A stretch of DNA of 64,000 nucleotides, taken from NCBI GenBank assembly GCA_028693235.1, contig JAQUVW010000002.1, positions 62,001 to 126,000 on the forward strand, given 5' to 3'. Below are positions 25,779 to 35,254 of this stretch, piece after piece. The DNA is from Candidatus Gastranaerophilales bacterium (GTDB lineage: Bacteria; Cyanobacteriota; Vampirovibrionia; Gastranaerophilales; Gastranaerophilaceae). Position numbers and translations under genes: made by a program. The stretch's first letter is position 1. The number at the start of each line of letters is the position of its first letter. The notes beneath the pieces are model-generated. The model did no database searches and was not told the origin of the DNA. It saw only the letters and a list, made by a program, of their open reading frames with translations.

Positions 25779-26897
25779 ATGCAAAATATCAACAATACAA
25801 TAAGAAAATATATACAAATAGATAAATCTTTTTTATTTGACTCCAGTAGATATTTATATGGGCTGCTTTCATATTTAAATAAAAACGGAACTGCAATTTT
25901 GCCATTTAGATATTCGTTTGAATTAACATATAGATGTAACCTAAGATGTCCTTATTGCTATATAGGTGATGATAGAAATAAAAACGAACTATCTACTCAA
26001 GAATGGTTTAATATTATTGACCAAGTGCCTCGCTATGCTTTTATTTCACTAATTGGTGGAGAACCCCTATTAAGAGAGGATTTTATTCCTATTTTACAAA
26101 AATGCTCTAAAAGAACTCTCAATAAAGTTAATATCGTATCTAACGGCAGTCTACTGACTGATGAGATAATAAATGAATTAATTAAACAAAAACTCCTTAT
26201 GTTTTCGGTTTCACTCGATGGCTATGGAGCAACTCACGATTTAAATAGAGGGTCTACAGGTCTTTTCGAAAAAGTAACATCAAATATTGAAAAACTTAAT
26301 AACGCTAAAAAAAATAAAAAAGATAAACCTTATACCGATATAAAAACTGTTATATTAGAAAATAATTTGAATGAATTGCCAAAGTTATACAAACTCTCTA
26401 ATGAATTAAACTCTGAATATTTTTCTTTATCTTTTAAAAGAAATAATATGATGAAACAAAATTCAAATCTATATGAAACATTTAACAAAGATTTTTACGA
26501 AACAGAATATCCTATTGAATTATATTTCGACATGGAAAATTTTAAAGAAATATACAAAGAACTCGAAAGCCAAGCAAAAAGTTACAAAACAAAACTCCGC
26601 TGGGCACCTAAATTCCACCCTACTGGCGACTTAAAAAAAATTGAAAAATTTTTCTCATCAAATGCAAGTCCAAAAGACCTGTATCATCGATGCCTCACAC
26701 CATACTCTAATATAAATATAAACCCCGAAGGGGATATTTACCCTTGCCTATCCTTAAAAATAGGAAATGTAAAAGAAAATAAAATAAAAGATATTATTAA
26801 TATGCCAAAATTTAAATGTTTTAGAAAAAATTTAAAAGCCTCAAAACTTTTCCCAGCCTGCCAAATGTGCTGCGAAATCGTTCCAAAAATAAAATAG
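25779..26897 (+). CDS. Radical SAM protein with SPASM-type C-terminus
   Basis: The radical SAM cluster motif is CNLRCPYC (in ELTYRCNLRCPYCYIG), followed by the glycine-rich SAM element LIGGEPLLREDF and the strands VSNGSLLT and FSVSLDGYG. The C-terminus has SPASM-like auxiliary cysteines in HRCLTPYSN, GDIYPCLSL and FPACQMCCEI. Such proteins usually modify peptides or activate enzymes. No small precursor peptide is evident nearby, so the substrate is unknown. It lies alone between tRNA-Thr and tRNA-His, with a weak ribosome site and its own terminator. Confidence 0.88.
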   Translation: MQNINNTIRKYIQIDKSFLFDSSRYLYGLLSYLNKNGTAILPFRYSFELTYRCNLRCPYCYIGDDRNKNELSTQEWFNIIDQVPRYAFISLIGGEPLLREDFIPILQKCSKRTLNKVNIVSNGSLLTDEIINELIKQKLLMFSVSLDGYGATHDLNRGSTGLFEKVTSNIEKLNNAKKNKKDKPYTDIKTVILENNLNELPKLYKLSNELNSEYFSLSFKRNNMMKQNSNLYETFNKDFYETEYPIELYFDMENFKEIYKELESQAKSYKTKLRWAPKFHPTGDLKKIEKFFSSNASPKDLYHRCLTPYSNININPEGDIYPCLSLKIGNVKENKIKDIINMPKFKCFRKNLKASKLFPACQMCCEIVPKIK

Positions 26898-26917
26898 TTT
26901 ATAAAATTAAAAATACG

Positions 26918-26946
26918 AAAAAGAGCCTCTTATCGAAGCTCTTTTT
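26918..26946 (+). terminator. Terminator of the radical SAM gene
   Basis: AAAAAGAGC pairs with GCTCTTTTT around an 11-base loop, ending in T residues. Confidence 0.8.
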
Positions 26947-26951
26947 AAAAA

Positions 26952-27028
26952 TGGGGCGGGAGATGGGAATCGAACCCACGAATATCGGAACCACAAACCG
27001 AGGCCTTAACCACTTGGCGACACCCGCC
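26952..27028 (-). tRNA. tRNA-His (anticodon GTG)
   Basis: Minus-strand cloverleaf with loop TTGTGGT, anticodon GTG, T-arm CGTGGGTTCGATTCCCA and an extra 5' G opposite C73, the tRNA-His hallmark. The 3' CCA appears encoded. There is a U-U mismatch at acceptor pair 6-67 and one at the base of the anticodon loop. The sequence resembles cyanobacterial tRNA-His from memory. Confidence 0.9.
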
Positions 27029-27075
27029 ATCAAGTAATCTGACTATACTATAAAACAAAAATTTTTTCAAGCAAA

Positions 27076-27104
27076 TAAAAAGGGCCGTTCTCTACGAACA
27101 GCCC
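27076..27104 (-). terminator. Terminator downstream of the DUF6582-like gene
   Basis: GGGCTGTTC/GAACGGCCC (minus strand, one mismatch) around loop GTAGA, followed by TTTTT. Confidence 0.75.
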
Positions 27105-27118
27105 CTCTCGGAAAGTTT

Positions 27119-27382
27119 TCAAGCTACATCATCACGCGCTGACGGTGGACCTTCAGGATTTATTTTATCCTTCCATGCCTGAATTATTCTTTCCTCGATA
27201 GTTCTCAAGTCTTGAGGAGAATATTTATCTTCATCTCGGTACATATGAATATATCTCCATGCAGCTTTTATATGTTCTGGGGTATCTATCGGATATTTTT
27301 TATTCACTGGATCTGCGAATAATACATTTCCATATTCGTGCAAGCCGTGTTCGGGATAGACACCTTCTCTTTTTTCTATCAT
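27119..27382 (-). CDS. Small conserved protein, DUF6582-like
   Basis: 87 aa with the recognisable core KKYPIDTPEHIKAAWRYIHM, then a helix ending IEERIIQAW. This K-Y-P-I-D-...-A-W/A pattern is seen in short proteins annotated DUF6582; function unknown. It is rich in charged residues, has no membrane segment, and is followed by a clean terminator. Confidence 0.65.
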   Translation of the reverse strand: MIEKREGVYPEHGLHEYGNVLFADPVNKKYPIDTPEHIKAAWRYIHMYRDEDKYSPQDLRTIEERIIQAWKDKINPEGPPSARDDVA

Positions 27383-27489
27383 ATCTTTCTCCCAGTAATG
27401 ATTTTAATCTCTTTCACATTTTCATTATAAAGAATGGCTAAGCGTTATTCATTAGCCATTTTCACAATCTTTTACTATGGGACAAAAGT

Positions 27490-29133
27490 TTATAATTTTG
27501 AATTATATTCTTTTATGTTGTTAATCATCACATAGACTTCTTTTGGAGCGTCAAGCATATCAGTGAACATCTCTATATAGCACAACCTTTCAGATGATTC
27601 ATTGCTTGCCTTTTCAAGTGCAAGATTCAACTCATTTTGAGTCCTGACAGAAGCATAAAAATACTCTTTTCCACCTGAAAATCCATCTATTAGTTTTTTA
27701 TAATTCCAGTTTTTAATATTATTAAAACCATCTAAGGGATCTTTTGATAAAACCCTTTCTATTGTGTAGCCTGAGTTATTTAATAACAAAATAATAGGCT
27801 TAATATTGTTATCAAAGAAATTTGAAACCTCTTGAATTGTTAATTGATGTGAGCCTTCTCCTGTGATAAGAATCGGGCGTCTTGACCTATCGGCTACAGC
27901 TGCACCAAATAAAGCAGGAGTTGCCCAACCTATTGAACCCCATAAGGTTTGGGTATGGAATGAAACATCAGAAGGTAATTTCAATAAACCTGAATTATTT
28001 CCCAAAATACCTGTTTCCACGCATACTGTATCTTTTGGTCTTAAATATTTTTCAATTACGGGAAATATATCATCAACCTTTAAAACTCTATCTGAAAAAT
28101 CTTTATCAACTTGTTTAGTTAAAGGTATTTGAATATTTTTTTTCTCAATTAAAGATTTCAACTCGCAAATCACATCTTTTATCAAAACATTTTCAAATTT
28201 CTTACCTTCGACAACGACATAATCAGCCTGAATATCAATTTTGAAACCTTCTCTTGGCATAGCCAGATAGCCTGCTGTGTTCAAATCTGAAAGCAAAGCA
28301 CCAACAGAAATCAAACAATCAGATTTATCAATAAAATTTCGAGTTATTTTAGAACCTACAGAGCCCAAGTTTGTTCCTATAAAAAGTGGATTTGTTTCAT
28401 CGACAGAGCCTTTGCCCATAATATAATTTGAAAAAGGAATTCCTGAAGAATTTATCAAATCTTCCATTTCTTTTGACAAATTAAATCTTTTGACAAGCAA
28501 ATCGAGTACAAATACAGGACTTTCAGCCTTATTAATAACTTTTTTTATTGAAGTTAACGCCAAATTCAAATTTGATTCACAAGACTTAATTTCTATTTCA
28601 GGAATATTGTCGTCGACCATAATTTTACAAACGTCAACAGGGATTGCCACATACACGGGACGTCTTGTTTTCACCATAACTTCTATTATTCTGTCTATTT
28701 CAGCTTTTGCGTTATCCTTGGTTAAAAAAGCCGTAGTTTCGACAACATTTTTATACGCTCTTTCAAACGCATGATAATCAGGAGCGTTAATATTATGGTG
28801 AATTAAAGCATTTGAATATATGGCTTTAGTTGAGGGAATACCTGCTATCTTTATTACGGGAATATTTTCCGCAAAAGACCCTGCAATACCGTTTATAGCA
28901 CTCAATTCTCCAACGCCATAGGTAGTAACAACAGCCCCAAATCCGTTGACTCTTGCGTAACCGTCAGCAGCATAGGCAGCATTCAGTTCATTTGTGCAAT
29001 TAATCCATTGCAAATTTTTATTATCCTCGACCGAGTACAAAATATTAAAGTTAAAATCTCCGGGCAAGCCAAAGATATCCTTAATACCAAGCCTGTCGAG
29101 CCTTTTCATTAAGTAATCAGTTAGTGTAATCAT
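27490..29133 (-). CDS. Thiamine-diphosphate pyruvate/indolepyruvate decarboxylase
   Basis: The N-terminus has the family signature FGLPGDFNFNIL, the catalytic glutamate region NELNAAYAADGYARVNG and the paired histidines LIHHNIN typical of pyruvate decarboxylases. The ThDP-metal motif reads GEGSHQLT...LLLNNSGYTIE (GEG instead of GDG). At 547 aa it has full length. It converts pyruvate to acetaldehyde, or indolepyruvate/phenylpyruvate to aldehydes. With the iron alcohol dehydrogenase at 47293 it could form an ethanol route, but indolepyruvate decarboxylase cannot be excluded. Just downstream of glnA, separated by a strong hairpin. Confidence 0.88.
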   Translation of the reverse strand: MITLTDYLMKRLDRLGIKDIFGLPGDFNFNILYSVEDNKNLQWINCTNELNAAYAADGYARVNGFGAVVTTYGVGELSAINGIAGSFAENIPVIKIAGIPSTKAIYSNALIHHNINAPDYHAFERAYKNVVETTAFLTKDNAKAEIDRIIEVMVKTRRPVYVAIPVDVCKIMVDDNIPEIEIKSCESNLNLALTSIKKVINKAESPVFVLDLLVKRFNLSKEMEDLINSSGIPFSNYIMGKGSVDETNPLFIGTNLGSVGSKITRNFIDKSDCLISVGALLSDLNTAGYLAMPREGFKIDIQADYVVVEGKKFENVLIKDVICELKSLIEKKNIQIPLTKQVDKDFSDRVLKVDDIFPVIEKYLRPKDTVCVETGILGNNSGLLKLPSDVSFHTQTLWGSIGWATPALFGAAVADRSRRPILITGEGSHQLTIQEVSNFFDNNIKPIILLLNNSGYTIERVLSKDPLDGFNNIKNWNYKKLIDGFSGGKEYFYASVRTQNELNLALEKASNESSERLCYIEMFTDMLDAPKEVYVMINNIKEYNSKL

Positions 29134-29177
29134 TTTTCCGTTATTTTTTGTTATTAACTATTAAATATCTTGATTGA

Positions 29178-29204
29178 TAGCGGAAAGGGAGCCCCTCTCC
29201 GCTA
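29178..29204 (-). terminator. Strong hairpin between glnA and the decarboxylase gene
   Basis: TAGCGGA...TCCGCTA plus AGGG/CCCT (one mismatch) gives a GC-rich stem of about 12 bp. No T run follows on the minus strand, so it may reduce read-through or protect an mRNA end rather than terminate. Confidence 0.4.
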
Positions 29205-29214
29205 TATTTACAGG

Positions 29215-30561
29215 TTAGAATTTTTCTAAGTAAGTTTCTATTTCATAAGGAGAAACATAAATTCTAAAGTTCTCCCATTCTCTGCGTTTTGAATTAATGA
29301 ATTCATTGAAGATATGTTCACCCAATGCTGATTTCACAACAGAACTTTTCTTCATTAAGTCAAGAGCTTCATTCAAGCTACCCGGTAAAGATTCGATTTT
29401 CGCACGTTTACGTTCTTTGTCATCCATTTTGTAGATATTGTTTTCAACCGGCAATGGTGGCTTAATTTGATTTTCAATACCATCTAAGATTGCTTCCAAC
29501 ATAACGGCAAGAGCCAAATATGGATTACAAGAAGGATCCGGGGAACGAAGTTCCACTCTGGTTGCGTTTCCTCTCTTTGCAGGAACTCTTATTAACGCTG
29601 AGCGGTTTGCCAATGACCAAGCCAAATAAACCGGAGCTTCATAGCCCTGAACCAAACGTTTGTAACTATTTACAAGAGGATTTGTAACAGCAGTAAATGC
29701 TTTTACGTGTTCTAACATACCGCCAATTGTGTAAAGTGCTTCTTCGCTTAATTGATAAGCTCTATCAGGGTCATAGAAAGCATTTTTTCCATCTTTAAAT
29801 AATGAAATATTGCAGTGCATACCTGAACCATTAATACCAAAAATAGGTTTTGGCATAAAAGTTGCGTGCAACCCGAATTGAGAAGCAACAGCTTTTACGG
29901 CATAGCGAAACGTAACAATGTTATCTGCCGCAGTCAAAGCATCTTCATATTTAAAATCGATTTCATGTTGACCAACAGCAACTTCGTGGTGGCTGGCTTC
30001 AATTTCAAATCCCATTTGATTTAAAACACGAACCATTTGACGTCTTATGCCTTCTGCTTTATCGACAGGAGCAACATCATAATAGCCTGCTTTATCGTTT
30101 GGAATTGTTGTCGGAAGCCCATTTTCATCTTTTTTAAATAGGAAAAATTCAGCTTCAGGACCAACATTCATAACAACGCCCATATCAGCCGCTTTTTTCA
30201 ATACTCTTTTTAAATTAGCACGCGGGCAACCTTCAAAAGGAGTTCCGTCAGAGTTGTGAATATCACAAATAAATCTTGCAACATTGATTTCTTCGCTTTT
30301 ATCTTCTCTCCAAGGAAGGATTGTAAAAGTGTCGATATCAGGATAAAAATACATATCAGATGTTTCAATACTTCTAAATCCTTTGATAGAAGAACCATCT
30401 AACATACATTCGTTATCCAAAACTTTGTCGATTTGGCTTGCAGGAACAGCCATGTTTTTAACGTGGCCGTGCAAATCACAAAATTGCAATCTGATAAACT
30501 CGACATGTTTTTCTTTGATAATGTTTTTAATTTCTTCTCGTGTAAACTTTTTCTTTGCCAT
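29215..30561 (-). CDS. glnA: Glutamine synthetase, type I
   Basis: Opening EFIRLQFCDLHGHVKNMAVPAS, active-site regions MLDGSSIKGFRSIETSDMYF, GPEAEFFLF, ASHHEVAVGQHEIDFKY, NGSGMHCNISL and VKRGNATRVELRSPDPSCNPYLA-type segments mark a GSI enzyme. At 448 aa it is the short form, as in Firmicutes/GSI-alpha. It assimilates ammonia into glutamine. Divergent from nadE, whose first domain uses glutamine. Confidence 0.96.
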   Translation of the reverse strand: MAKKKFTREEIKNIIKEKHVEFIRLQFCDLHGHVKNMAVPASQIDKVLDNECMLDGSSIKGFRSIETSDMYFYPDIDTFTILPWREDKSEEINVARFICDIHNSDGTPFEGCPRANLKRVLKKAADMGVVMNVGPEAEFFLFKKDENGLPTTIPNDKAGYYDVAPVDKAEGIRRQMVRVLNQMGFEIEASHHEVAVGQHEIDFKYEDALTAADNIVTFRYAVKAVASQFGLHATFMPKPIFGINGSGMHCNISLFKDGKNAFYDPDRAYQLSEEALYTIGGMLEHVKAFTAVTNPLVNSYKRLVQGYEAPVYLAWSLANRSALIRVPAKRGNATRVELRSPDPSCNPYLALAVMLEAILDGIENQIKPPLPVENNIYKMDDKERKRAKIESLPGSLNEALDLMKKSSVVKSALGEHIFNEFINSKRREWENFRIYVSPYEIETYLEKF

Positions 30562-30852
30562 ACTTACCTTAGCCTTTCACATTAACTACAATAATGAACC
30601 TGCTTGAGCTTATAGTCAACAAAGTGTTGAATATTAACAAATTTAAAGATTTCAGTTTTTTGACCAATTCTTTTTAATTTTTTACCTCACAGAGTAAATT
30701 TTTTATATTTTACTTTACTATTTTAACAAATTTAAAAGTTTAACCTCTGTTTTTTTAAAAAACTTTACTCAAAAATTTAATATTTACATTTTTTACAAAA
30801 ATATCCTTTGATAAATTTCCTTGAAATGACAAAATAATAATAAGAGGTATTT
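30562..30852. other. AT-rich divergent promoter region glnA/nadE
   Basis: No gene. It contains an inverted repeat AGTAAA-N10-TTTACT (30693-30714) that could be an operator, but no match to the NtcA pattern GTA-N8-TAC was found. Confidence 0.4.
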
Positions 30853-32631
30853 ATGAATAAAATAGTTTTAGCACAAATTGACCCGATAGCAGGGAATATA
30901 AGCCATAATTTTGAAAAAATAAAAGAAGCAATAACAAAAGCAAAAGAAGAAAAAGCTGATTTAATAATTTTCCCGGAGCTTTCTCTTTTTGGATATCCGT
31001 TTGGTGACTTAATTTCAAGACATACAGCTTTGATTAAAAAACAGCTTAAAAAACTTGAAGATATCGCCTCTTTAACAGAAGGAATAACTGCTTTGGTTGG
31101 ATTTATCGAACCAACTGACAGAGAACATAAAAAACCTTATTTCAACTCTATTGCGGTGCTCCAAAACGGTAAAAAAATTCAAACAGTAAGAAAAATATTA
31201 CTCCCGAGTTATTGTGAATTCAATGACAACAGGTATTTTGAACCTGCAGAAAAAACATCTGATATTTTAGAGCTAAACGGCGAACGATTTGGCATTATTA
31301 TTTGTGAAGACGGCTTCAATGACAACGACTTTTTTGAACACAATTTATATGAAGCTGATCCTATCGAAGAATTGATAGCAAAAAAAGCCGACACGATTAT
31401 AAATTGTTCATCATCGCCATCAAGAACCAGAAAAGAGCAACTTAAACATAATTTATTCTCGTCCATTGCAAAAAAATACGCTGTTAATTATATATATGTA
31501 AATCAAGTAGGCTACGCTGATGACTTGTGTTTTGACGGCTCTTCAAGAATTTACAATACAAAAGGTGAGTTGACTTTAAGAGGTCAATTTTTCGAAGAAG
31601 ATTTTCTGATTTCCGAAAACTACAAAGGTACGATAAACAAACTACCTAAAGGTTTAGATAAAAGCCTTAGCGAAATCAAAGAATTCAATCTTGATTACGA
31701 AAGCGATTTGGATAGAACATACAGAAGCATTATTTGTGCCATCAAAGGATATTTCGGCAAAAACGGATTTAAACGAGCTGTACTAGGGCTTTCAGGGGGA
31801 TTGGACTCCTCTGTATCTGCTGTTTTATTAGCTCACGCACTCGGAAGTGAAAATGTCCTAGGAATTTCAATGCCCACAAAAATAACCTCTCAAGCAAGTA
31901 AAAGTGATGCTGAAATTTTAGCTAAAAACTTAGGCATAAAATTCTTTGAAACCCCAATTGCAGAGCAGGTTGAGGTTATGAAATCTAGCCTTAACAAAAT
32001 TTTTGACAAAGTTAATACTGATAAATGCGAAAAATCTACAACTTTTGAAAATATTCAAGCCCGCTTAAGAGCAACAATTCTTTGGAGCATTTCAAATGAA
32101 TACAAACAAATGCTACCTATTGCAACAAGCGATAAATCAGAGCTTTATATAGGTTATGCAACTATAAACGGCGATATGTCAGGCGGATTTGCACCGATTG
32201 CAGATGTAACCAAGACAAAACTTTTTGCTCTTGCTGACTTTATCAACAGAAATTCTAACTCCGGAGAAATTATTCCGAAATCTATCCTAGCAAAACCTCC
32301 GGGAGCGGAATTGAAACTTAAAAAAGACGGCTCTGGAACCGTTACCGCTGAAGAAGAAAATATGCCTTATGAATTTTTAGACGAAATAATATGGTGCGTA
32401 GAAAACCGCAACTATGGGTTTGAAGACCTTATGGCTCATCATTTTGCCTATGAAATTAAAAACAATATTTCTCTTGAGCAAAAAAAGGAATGGATAAAAA
32501 AATTCTATTGGAAATCACATTGTGCAATTTTTAAATGGCACTTACTTCCTCCATCTGCAATTGTTGACTCAAAGTCAATAAATAATGTAGAATATCACCA
32601 TCCGATAATTTCAAAATTCTGCACAAAATAA
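30853..32631 (+). CDS. nadE: Glutamine-dependent NAD+ synthetase
   Basis: The N-terminal nitrilase-type glutaminase (about 1-270) has Glu in FPELSLFGYP, Lys in VRKILLPSYCEF and Cys in IICEDGFN. The synthetase domain (about 290-590) has the PP-loop LGLSGGLDSSVS and the TSQASKSDAEILAKNLGI segment. It amidates deamido-NAD with ammonia channelled from glutamine, the last step of NAD synthesis. At 592 aa it is in the family range. AGAGG precedes ATG. It is followed after 9 bases by an acetyltransferase gene. Confidence 0.95.
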   Translation: MNKIVLAQIDPIAGNISHNFEKIKEAITKAKEEKADLIIFPELSLFGYPFGDLISRHTALIKKQLKKLEDIASLTEGITALVGFIEPTDREHKKPYFNSIAVLQNGKKIQTVRKILLPSYCEFNDNRYFEPAEKTSDILELNGERFGIIICEDGFNDNDFFEHNLYEADPIEELIAKKADTIINCSSSPSRTRKEQLKHNLFSSIAKKYAVNYIYVNQVGYADDLCFDGSSRIYNTKGELTLRGQFFEEDFLISENYKGTINKLPKGLDKSLSEIKEFNLDYESDLDRTYRSIICAIKGYFGKNGFKRAVLGLSGGLDSSVSAVLLAHALGSENVLGISMPTKITSQASKSDAEILAKNLGIKFFETPIAEQVEVMKSSLNKIFDKVNTDKCEKSTTFENIQARLRATILWSISNEYKQMLPIATSDKSELYIGYATINGDMSGGFAPIADVTKTKLFALADFINRNSNSGEIIPKSILAKPPGAELKLKKDGSGTVTAEEENMPYEFLDEIIWCVENRNYGFEDLMAHHFAYEIKNNISLEQKKEWIKKFYWKSHCAIFKWHLLPPSAIVDSKSINNVEYHHPIISKFCTK

Positions 32632-32640
32632 AGGATTCTT

Positions 32641-33195
32641 ATGCCTAAAACAGAACACGAAAAACAACTCTCAGGTGACCTATACAACGCATTTGATAAA
32701 GAAATAACAAACTTACAAGCAACATCAAGAGTTTTTTTGAATAAATTTAACGCAGAAATAGATAAAACTAAGCGTTACGACATTATGAAAAAATGGTTCA
32801 AAAATATAGGTGATGGCTCGTATATTGAACCGAATTTCTTTTGCGACTTCGGTTGCCATCTTGTTGTGGGCAATAATGTTTATATGAATACAAACTGCAC
32901 TATTTTGGATTCAGCAATGGTAACAATCGGTGACTATACGCTGATTGGTTCAGGAGTTCAATTTTGCACACCGATGCATCCTATAGACCCCATTTCCAGA
33001 AGAAGCGGCGTGGAATACGCAAACCCAATCACAATAGGCAAAGATTGCTGGATTGGTAGCGGTGCGATAATTTTGCACGGTGTAACAATTGGAGATGGAA
33101 CAACAATTGGAGCAGGCAGCATAGTCACAAAAGATATTCCCGCCAATTCTATTGCCGTTGGCAACCCATGTAAAGTCATCAAAACTTTAAACTAA
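32641..33195 (+). CDS. Sugar O-acetyltransferase, maltose/galactoside type
   Basis: 184 aa. The N-terminal Maa domain ends near MKKWFKNIGDGSYIEPNFFCDFGCHLVVGNNVYMN, then left-handed beta-helix hexapeptide repeats (IGKDCWIGSGAIILHGVTIGDGTTIGAGSIVTKDIP). The catalytic His lies in CTPMHPIDP. It transfers acetyl from acetyl-CoA to a sugar hydroxyl; acceptor unknown. Its stop overlaps the convergent STAS gene by 4 bases. Confidence 0.93.
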   Translation: MPKTEHEKQLSGDLYNAFDKEITNLQATSRVFLNKFNAEIDKTKRYDIMKKWFKNIGDGSYIEPNFFCDFGCHLVVGNNVYMNTNCTILDSAMVTIGDYTLIGSGVQFCTPMHPIDPISRRSGVEYANPITIGKDCWIGSGAIILHGVTIGDGTTIGAGSIVTKDIPANSIAVGNPCKVIKTLN

Positions 33196-33551
33196 GCCGC
33201 ACAAAATCTAAATTTACGATTCACTAACAACCTTTTTGAAGCAATGAAATCAGCTTCATCCATATATTCTTTAACATACTTGTCGTAATTCATCAAATAC
33301 AAAAGAGAATTTATCTCGGCAGACATATTTAATAAAACAATATTTCGCCTAATCCCTTCTTTCTTTAACAAAGAAAAGAACTTATTAGGTACAAACTCTA
33401 CGTTTTGCAAATCAAGAACAATCCTGAACTCGTCAGGACTGCTCTTACACATATCATCTATAGCATCAACCATTTCACAAGTTATTTTGTGAAAACTAAA
33501 GTTGACGACGATAGCAGCTAGCCCATTATCTATAGCTTTTATTATTTGCAT
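33192..33551 (-). CDS. STAS-domain protein (anti-sigma-antagonist-like)
   Basis: 119 aa with the STAS alternating pattern: beta strand AAIVVNFSF, helix, strand FRIVLDLQNVEFVPNKFFSLLKKEGI (the D-L-x-N-V-x-F core), strand NIVLLNMS and final helix. There is no serine at the usual phosphorylation site after the D-L core, so regulation by a SpoIIAB-type kinase is uncertain. A PP2C/SpoIIE-type phosphatase is at 50692, but a link is only conjecture. Its ribosome site lies in a hairpin (33556-33595). Confidence 0.7.
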   Translation of the reverse strand: MQIIKAIDNGLAAIVVNFSFHKITCEMVDAIDDMCKSSPDEFRIVLDLQNVEFVPNKFFSLLKKEGIRRNIVLLNMSAEINSLLYLMNYDKYVKEYMDEADFIASKRLLVNRKFRFCAA

Positions 33552-33555
33552 AATA

Positions 33556-33595
33556 TATCCCTAATACATTTATTATAAATCACGTATTAGGGATA
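33556..33595 (-). promoter_or_regulatory. Perfect inverted repeat covering the STAS gene's ribosome site
   Basis: TATCCCTAATAC (33556-33567) and GTATTAGGGATA (33584-33595) form a 12-bp stem with a 16-base loop. On the minus-strand mRNA the 3' arm holds AGGGA, 6 bases before the STAS ATG, so folding would hide the ribosome site. It also lies just past the permease gene. Confidence 0.55.
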
Positions 33596-33627
33596 ATTAA
33601 TTATATATAAGTTTTAAATGTATTGAA

Positions 33628-35211
33628 CTAAAGTATAGCCTTTTCTTCTTCTTGTTTAGCTTCTTGCTCTGCTATAGCTTCCACTTTTCTGTTTTTTCTG
33701 TATCCATATAGGAAATAGATTACCAATCCTATCAAAATCCAAACCGGAAATAACATAGGAGATTTATGCAAACTCTTTGTAGCTTCAAACATCAAATAAG
33801 AACAAATACAAATTCCCAATAACGGTGTCCAAGGACAGAAAGGAACTCTAAACGGTCTTTCTCTTTTCGGGTCTGTATGTCTTAGTATCAAAACACCAAT
33901 ACACACAATAATAAATGAGGTAAAAGTACCAAATATACAAAGTTCAGCCGCCACATTCATATCCATAAACAAAGAACATAAACAAACAATAATAACTGTT
34001 GTCCAAGTAATTACGTATGGAGTTTGATATTTAGGGTGAACTTTTTTCATAACAGATGGGAAGAAATTATCTCTCGCCATCGCATATAAAATTCTGGTTG
34101 TACCAAATTGTAAAACCAACAATACAGAGGTTAAACCAGCTAAAGCACCGACTGAAATCAAACCTGCAATTCCATTTTGACCAACCATTTTCATAGCAGC
34201 AGCAATTGGTGCATGCATGTCAATCGGACTTCCGTAAGGAATAATCCCTGAAAATACCAACGCAACTAATCCATATATCAAAGAACAAATTACAAGAGAA
34301 GCAATCAAACCTATCGGCAAATCTTTTTGAGGATTTTTTGTTTCTTCTGCAGCTGTAGATATAGCATCAAACCCGATGTAAGCATAAAATATTACAAACG
34401 CACCGATAATTACACCCTGCATTCCGTTTGGAGCAAAAGGTGCCCAGTTTTCAGGTTTGACATAAAACGCACCAACTCCGACAAATAATGCGATGACAGC
34501 AAGTTTTACAAATACCATGAATGTAGCAACTTTTGTTGACTCTTTCATACCTTTTGTTAAAACAGCAGCCAATGCCAACATTATAAAAATAGCAGGAGCA
34601 TTAAGACAAATAGGAACACCACAAATATGAGGTATGGCGACATTCGGGTCAATTCCCAAATCAGTATATTTTTCAACCGCAGTATGATATTCATTTATAA
34701 CCCATAAAGGAGGATTGGTAAGCCAAGCAGGTAAATACTTGTCAAACCCTTGAAGTAATTGGAAGAAATACCCTGTCCAACTGGAAGCTACTGTAATATT
34801 ACCGATAGCATATTCGAGCATCAGAATCCAACCTATTATCCAAGCTGCAAGTTCACCCATAGTAGCGAAGGTGTACGTATAAGCACTACCGGCAACAGGA
34901 ATCATAGAGGCAAATTCTGCATAACATAACGCGGGAAAAATACAAGCAACAGCTGCAAGGACAATAGATACCAACAAAGAAGGTCCTGCACCTATATGGT
35001 CACTTGTTCCGAGAGCCGCAGCACCTATCATTACAAATATTCCTGAGCCGATAACAGCACTCACACCCAAAATAATAAGGTCAAAGGCTGTTAGCGTTTT
35101 ATTTAATCCGCCTTTTTTTGATTGTTCAATCAAATCGTCCGGATTTTTTTTCTTTAATAATTTTGATACAAAATTTTCGACTAATCCTGTTTCGGTCACG
35201 TTTTTATTCAT
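33628..35211 (-). CDS. APC-superfamily amino acid permease (CAT-like)
   Basis: 527 aa with about 12-14 membrane helices. The first carries the APC signature LIILGVSAVIGSGIFVMIG. Other family segments are AFVIFYAYIGFDAISTAAEETKNPQKDLPIG and ARDNFFPSVMKKVHPKYQTPY. It resembles cationic amino acid transporters of the YfnA type. The C-terminal tail is glutamate-rich and cytoplasmic. Substrate not determinable. Confidence 0.9.
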   Translation of the reverse strand: MNKNVTETGLVENFVSKLLKKKNPDDLIEQSKKGGLNKTLTAFDLIILGVSAVIGSGIFVMIGAAALGTSDHIGAGPSLLVSIVLAAVACIFPALCYAEFASMIPVAGSAYTYTFATMGELAAWIIGWILMLEYAIGNITVASSWTGYFFQLLQGFDKYLPAWLTNPPLWVINEYHTAVEKYTDLGIDPNVAIPHICGVPICLNAPAIFIMLALAAVLTKGMKESTKVATFMVFVKLAVIALFVGVGAFYVKPENWAPFAPNGMQGVIIGAFVIFYAYIGFDAISTAAEETKNPQKDLPIGLIASLVICSLIYGLVALVFSGIIPYGSPIDMHAPIAAAMKMVGQNGIAGLISVGALAGLTSVLLVLQFGTTRILYAMARDNFFPSVMKKVHPKYQTPYVITWTTVIIVCLCSLFMDMNVAAELCIFGTFTSFIIVCIGVLILRHTDPKRERPFRVPFCPWTPLLGICICSYLMFEATKSLHKSPMLFPVWILIGLVIYFLYGYRKNRKVEAIAEQEAKQEEEKAIL

Positions 35212-35254
35212 TTAATACCTATTTTCTTCATTCCGTTTCAAACATTTGTGTTTG

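Noticed and set aside
30693-30714. NtcA site for glnA
   Set aside because: The inverted repeat AGTAAA-N10-TTTACT does not fit GTA-N8-TAC; kept only as an unassigned repeat.
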